Assembly (NCBI GenBank): GCA_041674265.1
Contig: JBAYWC010000023.1
Location: 1 to 30,000, forward strand
DNA from: QYQL01 sp041674265
GTDB taxonomy: Bacteria > Verrucomicrobiota > Verrucomicrobiia > Chthoniobacterales > Terrimicrobiaceae
Direction: 5' to 3'
DNA length: 30,000 nt
Made by a program: the position numbers and the translations under genes. Of this stretch, positions 22,068-30,000 are shown piece by piece. The notes below the pieces were generated by a model that ran no database searches, was not told the origin of the DNA, and worked only from the letters and a program-made list of their open reading frames with translations. Numbering within the stretch: position 1 is the first letter of the stretch; every line of letters starts with the position of its first letter.

Positions 22068-23917
22068 TCCGGAAGCCGATCCTTCAGGGACACCGCGGGG
22101 TAGTCAATGGCAAGCGGCTCCGCTTTCCACCAGTTTCCGGTGTTTTTCCGCTGTTCCGGTGTCGTGAATGTGTAGCCGTCGCCCAAGGCCCGGACATAGC
22201 GCGGACGTCCGCCGGAGAAGGCGGGAGATTTCCCGAGCAGATCCAAAACGGGCGGCGACCCCTGCAAAAGCCGGAGCAGAAAGCCTTCGAACCACGGCGT
22301 CCGTCCCGCGCCGGCCAATGCGGCGAACCACATCTGCCAGTCAAGGCGCGGCATATCGGGAGCGATCCAGGGCGGAGCCCGGCGAACCGGTCCCGGCTTG
22401 TATCGAAAATCATAGGTTTCCCAGTTGACCCCATCGTCCGAACCCTGGACGATTATTTCCCGGCGGTGGGTCGTCATCACCGCAAAAAGCCCGTAGCCGT
22501 TGATCGTGCGAAATGGCCGGATGCCGGCATGCGCGCGCGCCAGCGGTTCCATCCAGGGCACGGGCCGGCGAAACGAGAAGGCCAATGGCACGAGGCTGAG
22601 GAAAAAAACCGCCGCGGCTGCCGGGATGAGCACCCGCTGTGGAAGAAATCGCTGCTTGGTCCCGGCCACCAGCCGGGCGGCCAGCCCGCCCCACACGACA
22701 TCATCCACCGCCAGCAGACAGAGGGCCAAAGTCAGAAGATTGAAAATCCCGTAGTTTCCCGCGAGGGCGATCAGCGCTTGAAGAAACGCGATGCCGCCCG
22801 CGCCGAGCAGCCGCAAACGCCGCGGAAAGAACAGCAGGAATGGCAGCGCCAGCTCGATGAAGAGCGTCCCCTTCACGCCCAGCCAATGAACCCAACCCGG
22901 CAATTGCTGCGCGAACCACGCAACCGGCGTCGGCAGCGGCTGGGTGAAAAAATGATAGTCCAAGGCGGTTCCGTTCGCCCATGTGGGGTCGCCGCTCGCC
23001 AGCTTCACCACCCCGGACTCAAAAAGAAGCCGGAACAACAGCCAGATCAGGAGGAAATGCGCCACCCGTGGCGGAGAGGCCGCCTTTTTCGTCCCCCATT
23101 GCCACGGGGCGATGAAGATGGCCAGAAACCCGGTTTCCAGCAGCAGGATATCCCATTGGAACTGATAAAAATCCTGCCCGGCAATGCTCAGCGAAAGGTA
23201 AACCGCCCATAAAAAAACCAAATTCGCCGCAGGGGCGACCCCGGCCATCAACAACACGGCTGACGCCGCGCCCGCCCAGCACCATCCGTGCAGGGCCGCA
23301 TCTCCGGTCCACCACAAAAAGAGGCTCGGAAACTGCCATGCGACCCCCGCATCGCGCACGGCTTGGAAAAAGTCCGCCGCGGGAAGGATGCCGTTGGCGC
23401 CGATCAATCCATCGATCTGCGCCCCGAAGGACAGAAATGCCACGAGGAAAATCCCCCCGAGCGCGCGCAGGAACACCCAGCCCGATACCGCATAGGCCGG
23501 CGGCCGCACGTCGTTCCCCCAAAGCACCCGCGTGAGCAGCGAAAAAAATTCCCGGCGGGCGGCGACCCCGGCATAGGCCGCCTCCGCCGCGCGCGCAAAG
23601 ACCCGCGACCCGTGATAAAGCGCCAGCGCCATCCGGCCATGCCATGTCGCCGTGGCCAAAGCGGAGAACACCGCTTCCGCGCCGGAGCGGATGGAACCGT
23701 CCTTCCCGACCCACTGCACGGAGCGCGCGAATTCCTCCGGCTTGACTTGAGGAAACCGCGCCCCCGCGACCTGCGAGCGCTCGTACTCCACCCGGTCCCC
23801 GGTGACCGCCTTCCATGCCTCGACCCACCGGCAGCAAAACCGGCACTCGCCATCGTAGATCAGCAGAGGCTTCGCGGGCACCCCGCCAATATTCTTCCCT
23901 TGCCGGGGTGGGTTCAA
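22055..23917 (-). CDS. DCC-thioredoxin (DUF393) / lipase maturation factor fusion, 620 aa
   Basis: The N-terminal domain starts LLIYDGECRFCCRWVEAW: the YDGxCxxC motif (Cys25, Cys28) of DCC/DUF393 thiol oxidoreductases, running to about residue 130. A polytopic part with several membrane helices follows (about 145-460). FYQFQWDILLLETGFLAIFI and SGVVKLASGDPTWANGTALD, then FTQPLPTPVAWFAQQLPGW, are signatures of the lipase maturation factor (LMF1) family. A soluble C-terminal domain (about 470-620) completes it. LMF1 aids folding of secreted lipases. The fusion suggests membrane-linked disulfide handling of exported proteins (inference). TTG 23917 and GTG 23881 are both possible starts, neither with a strong SD. 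Confidence 0.87.
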   Translation of the reverse strand: MNPPRQGKNIGGVPAKPLLIYDGECRFCCRWVEAWKAVTGDRVEYERSQVAGARFPQVKPEEFARSVQWVGKDGSIRSGAEAVFSALATATWHGRMALALYHGSRVFARAAEAAYAGVAARREFFSLLTRVLWGNDVRPPAYAVSGWVFLRALGGIFLVAFLSFGAQIDGLIGANGILPAADFFQAVRDAGVAWQFPSLFLWWTGDAALHGWCWAGAASAVLLMAGVAPAANLVFLWAVYLSLSIAGQDFYQFQWDILLLETGFLAIFIAPWQWGTKKAASPPRVAHFLLIWLLFRLLFESGVVKLASGDPTWANGTALDYHFFTQPLPTPVAWFAQQLPGWVHWLGVKGTLFIELALPFLLFFPRRLRLLGAGGIAFLQALIALAGNYGIFNLLTLALCLLAVDDVVWGGLAARLVAGTKQRFLPQRVLIPAAAAVFFLSLVPLAFSFRRPVPWMEPLARAHAGIRPFRTINGYGLFAVMTTHRREIIVQGSDDGVNWETYDFRYKPGPVRRAPPWIAPDMPRLDWQMWFAALAGAGRTPWFEGFLLRLLQGSPPVLDLLGKSPAFSGGRPRYVRALGDGYTFTTPEQRKNTGNWWKAEPLAIDYPAVSLKDRLPDQSP

Positions 23918-23985
23918 TCTGAAAAACCCTCCTTTTCCGGCTTTCGCGCCGCACTTTCATTGACGTGGGACAAGAGCTTGTTGAA

Positions 23986-24114
23986 ATGCCTCTCCCTGTG
24001 AGGGGTTCGCGGTCGATCAAGGCCTGGGTGCTGACCCTGCCGGTCTGCATTTTCCTCGGGGCGCTTCTCTTTGCCTTCGGGCTCAACCTGGTGGCCCTGC
24101 CCGGGTTGGGTTGA
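23986..24114 (+). CDS. Small single-pass membrane protein, 42 aa
   Basis: ATG 23986 to TGA 24112-24114 encodes a basic N-terminus (PLPVRGSRSIKAW) and one hydrophobic helix (VLTLPVCIFLGALLFAFGL). It therefore looks like an N-in single-pass membrane peptide. No family is recognised and the SD is weak (a GAG 10 nt upstream). It lies divergently beside the DCC/LMF gene and 73 nt before purB, on purB's strand. Codon third positions are G/C-rich as in the neighbours, which supports coding but is also the background here. Confidence 0.45.
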   Translation: MPLPVRGSRSIKAWVLTLPVCIFLGALLFAFGLNLVALPGLG

Positions 24115-24187
24115 ATCGTGACAGCCGCCTGTCCTCTGTGGTTAATTCCCCATTCGCAAGCCTCAACTCCACCAGGATATTTCATTT

Positions 24188-25486
<1,299 letters not shown>

Positions 25487-25490
25487 TCGC

Positions 25491-29207
<3,717 letters not shown>

Positions 29208-29649
29208 GAGAGCACGGCACTTTACCCGCTAACTCCCCGAGGCAAACCGAAAAAATACGAAATCCGACTGCTGCGGGAGATGTCGGCCAGCGCCTTGTCT
29301 TCCGTCTTGAACAGGCGCACACCAGAAAACGGCGTTTCCTGTAGCGAACACGGAAACCCGGCACGATAGCGCTTCGTGAATAGGTGCCAGTCAAGCGTTT
29401 GGCGCCGGGGGGGCACAACCAGCAAAGCATCGTGTTTCGCAGATGCCGTTTTCAGGTTTAATTTGCTTGCCGCGCATGGAAAACCACGCAAAATAAATCC
29501 CGTGATCGTCGGCATGGAGGTTTTCGCCAAATTTTGAGCCCGCTCGTGCGTTTGGTGGTTCCCTGTGCAAATGTTAACTCGTCAAACCGGATTGCAAGTT
29601 CAAAAATCAGCGGTCAAAAAAAACTGGAGCAAGCAGTTAAAAATCAGTT
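29208..29649. other. metH-tRNA intergenic region, no confident gene
   Basis: This stretch of about 440 bp carries the metH promoter region on the minus strand. A weak candidate is TTTGCC, a 16-nt spacer and TAAAGT ending 11 nt before the metH ATG. I recognise neither a cobalamin nor a SAM/SAH riboswitch by eye. A 102-codon minus-strand frame (29222-29530) has no recognisable domain. The AT-rich 29570-29649 stretch probably holds the tRNA promoter. Confidence 0.4.
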
Positions 29650-29737
29650 GGTGAGGTGGCTGAGTGGTCGAAAGCAGCGCTTTGCTAAAGCGCCGTAGTC
29701 CAAAAGGCTACCGAGGGTTCGAATCCCTCCCTCACCG
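29650..29737 (+). tRNA. tRNA-Ser (anticodon GCT)
   Basis: The acceptor arms GGTGAGG and CCTCACC pair fully, with discriminator G and no encoded CCA. The anticodon stem GCGCT/AGCGC encloses loop TTGCTAA with anticodon GCT, reading AGC/AGU serine codons. A long variable arm (GTAGTCCAAAAGGCTAC) is the class II mark of serine tRNAs. The T arm is GAGGG-TTCGAAT-CCCTC. Confidence 0.97.
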
Positions 29738-30000
29738 GTTTTTGCCACCTTGCGGCAGGCACCGTCATATCGCGACTAGCCGCCTCATTACCAGCAGGTT
29801 CTGAGAGCTGATTTTCTCCGTTCGTTGTAACTGCTCAGCAAAGAACCCGGCGGTCGGATGTGGAAAGGAGAGTAACTTGTGAAAACGGGCGAAGCTGTGA
29901 CCCCGTTCAGGAGATTGCCCTATTCATTTTAGGCAGTTGCCCTCGCGTCAGGCAACCAACCAACCCAAACAAAAAAAACGCCACGAGCAAAAAACGCAAA
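29738..30000. other. Region downstream of tRNA-Ser, no recognised gene
   Basis: The last 263 bases are less G/C-biased, end in A-rich runs, and contain no long open frame. AAAGGAG at about 29865 precedes GTG 29879, which opens only 17 codons. No repeat of the tRNA 3' end (a possible att site) is seen before the window edge. Confidence 0.4.

Noticed and set aside
29222..29530. 102-codon minus-strand frame upstream of metH
   Set aside because: No recognisable domain, mixed codon character and no SD; could be real but is not supportable by eye.
29208..29640. Cobalamin or SAM/SAH riboswitch ahead of metH
   Set aside because: I looked for the B12-box-like and SAM aptamer core patterns on the minus strand and did not find them; a covariance-model search would be decisive.
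29738..30000. Integrated element or att site next to tRNA-Ser
   Set aside because: No repeat of the tRNA 3' end and no integrase in the visible sequence; the window ends too soon to judge.

Overview
The window is high-GC (about 60 % by eye), tightly packed bacterial DNA. I infer Verrucomicrobiota or a close relative. The inference rests on the mix of gene families: a TonB-type ExbB/ExbD operon carrying a PA14-like sugar-binding-type domain, a PAPS-type sulfotransferase among glycosyltransferases, a DCC-thioredoxin/lipase-maturation-factor fusion, and many small toxin-antitoxin (TA) modules. No rRNA or other marker fixes the taxon.

Positions 1-15341 form a plus-strand surface-polysaccharide cluster. 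It holds nine glycosyltransferases of recognisable GT2 or GT4 type, one further DxD nucleotide-sugar transferase, a SAM methyltransferase, a sulfotransferase and one unrecognised conserved protein. Most junctions are 4-nt ATGA/GTGA/TTGA overlaps, so translation is probably coupled. The expected product is a methylated and sulfated extracellular glycan.

The seams of this cluster are studded with TA loci in different states of decay. They are: an intact RHH/PIN pair (2837-3501); an RHH antitoxin whose PIN toxin survives only as its last codons (3734-4038); an intact Phd/PIN pair (10809-11485) lying between two 141-bp copies of a sulfotransferase 3' end; an addiction-module antitoxin remnant on the minus strand inside a scrambled junction (13751-14259) that also holds a glycosyltransferase 5' remnant and a hexapeptide acyltransferase 3' remnant; and an internally deleted AF2212-type antitoxin (20183-20318, minus). 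Four of these antitoxins have a sigma70-like promoter whose -35 box begins 35-37 nt before the start codon, which predicts leaderless mRNAs.

Positions 15349-18305 are an ExbB-ExbD-X-ExbD operon. X occupies the TonB slot and ends in a carbohydrate-binding-like beta-sandwich. A large minus-strand polytopic membrane protein (18340-20175) converges on it. Then come a winged-helix regulator, galE (UDP-galactose supply for the glycan), a minus-strand DCC/LMF fusion, a 42-residue membrane peptide, purB, a minus-strand full-length metH and a tRNA-Ser(GCT). purB and metH converge with only 4 nt between their stops, and both stop codons lie in one hairpin.

Starts were chosen by family N-terminus, overlap pattern and Shine-Dalgarno (SD). 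Doubtful starts are flagged in the entries.
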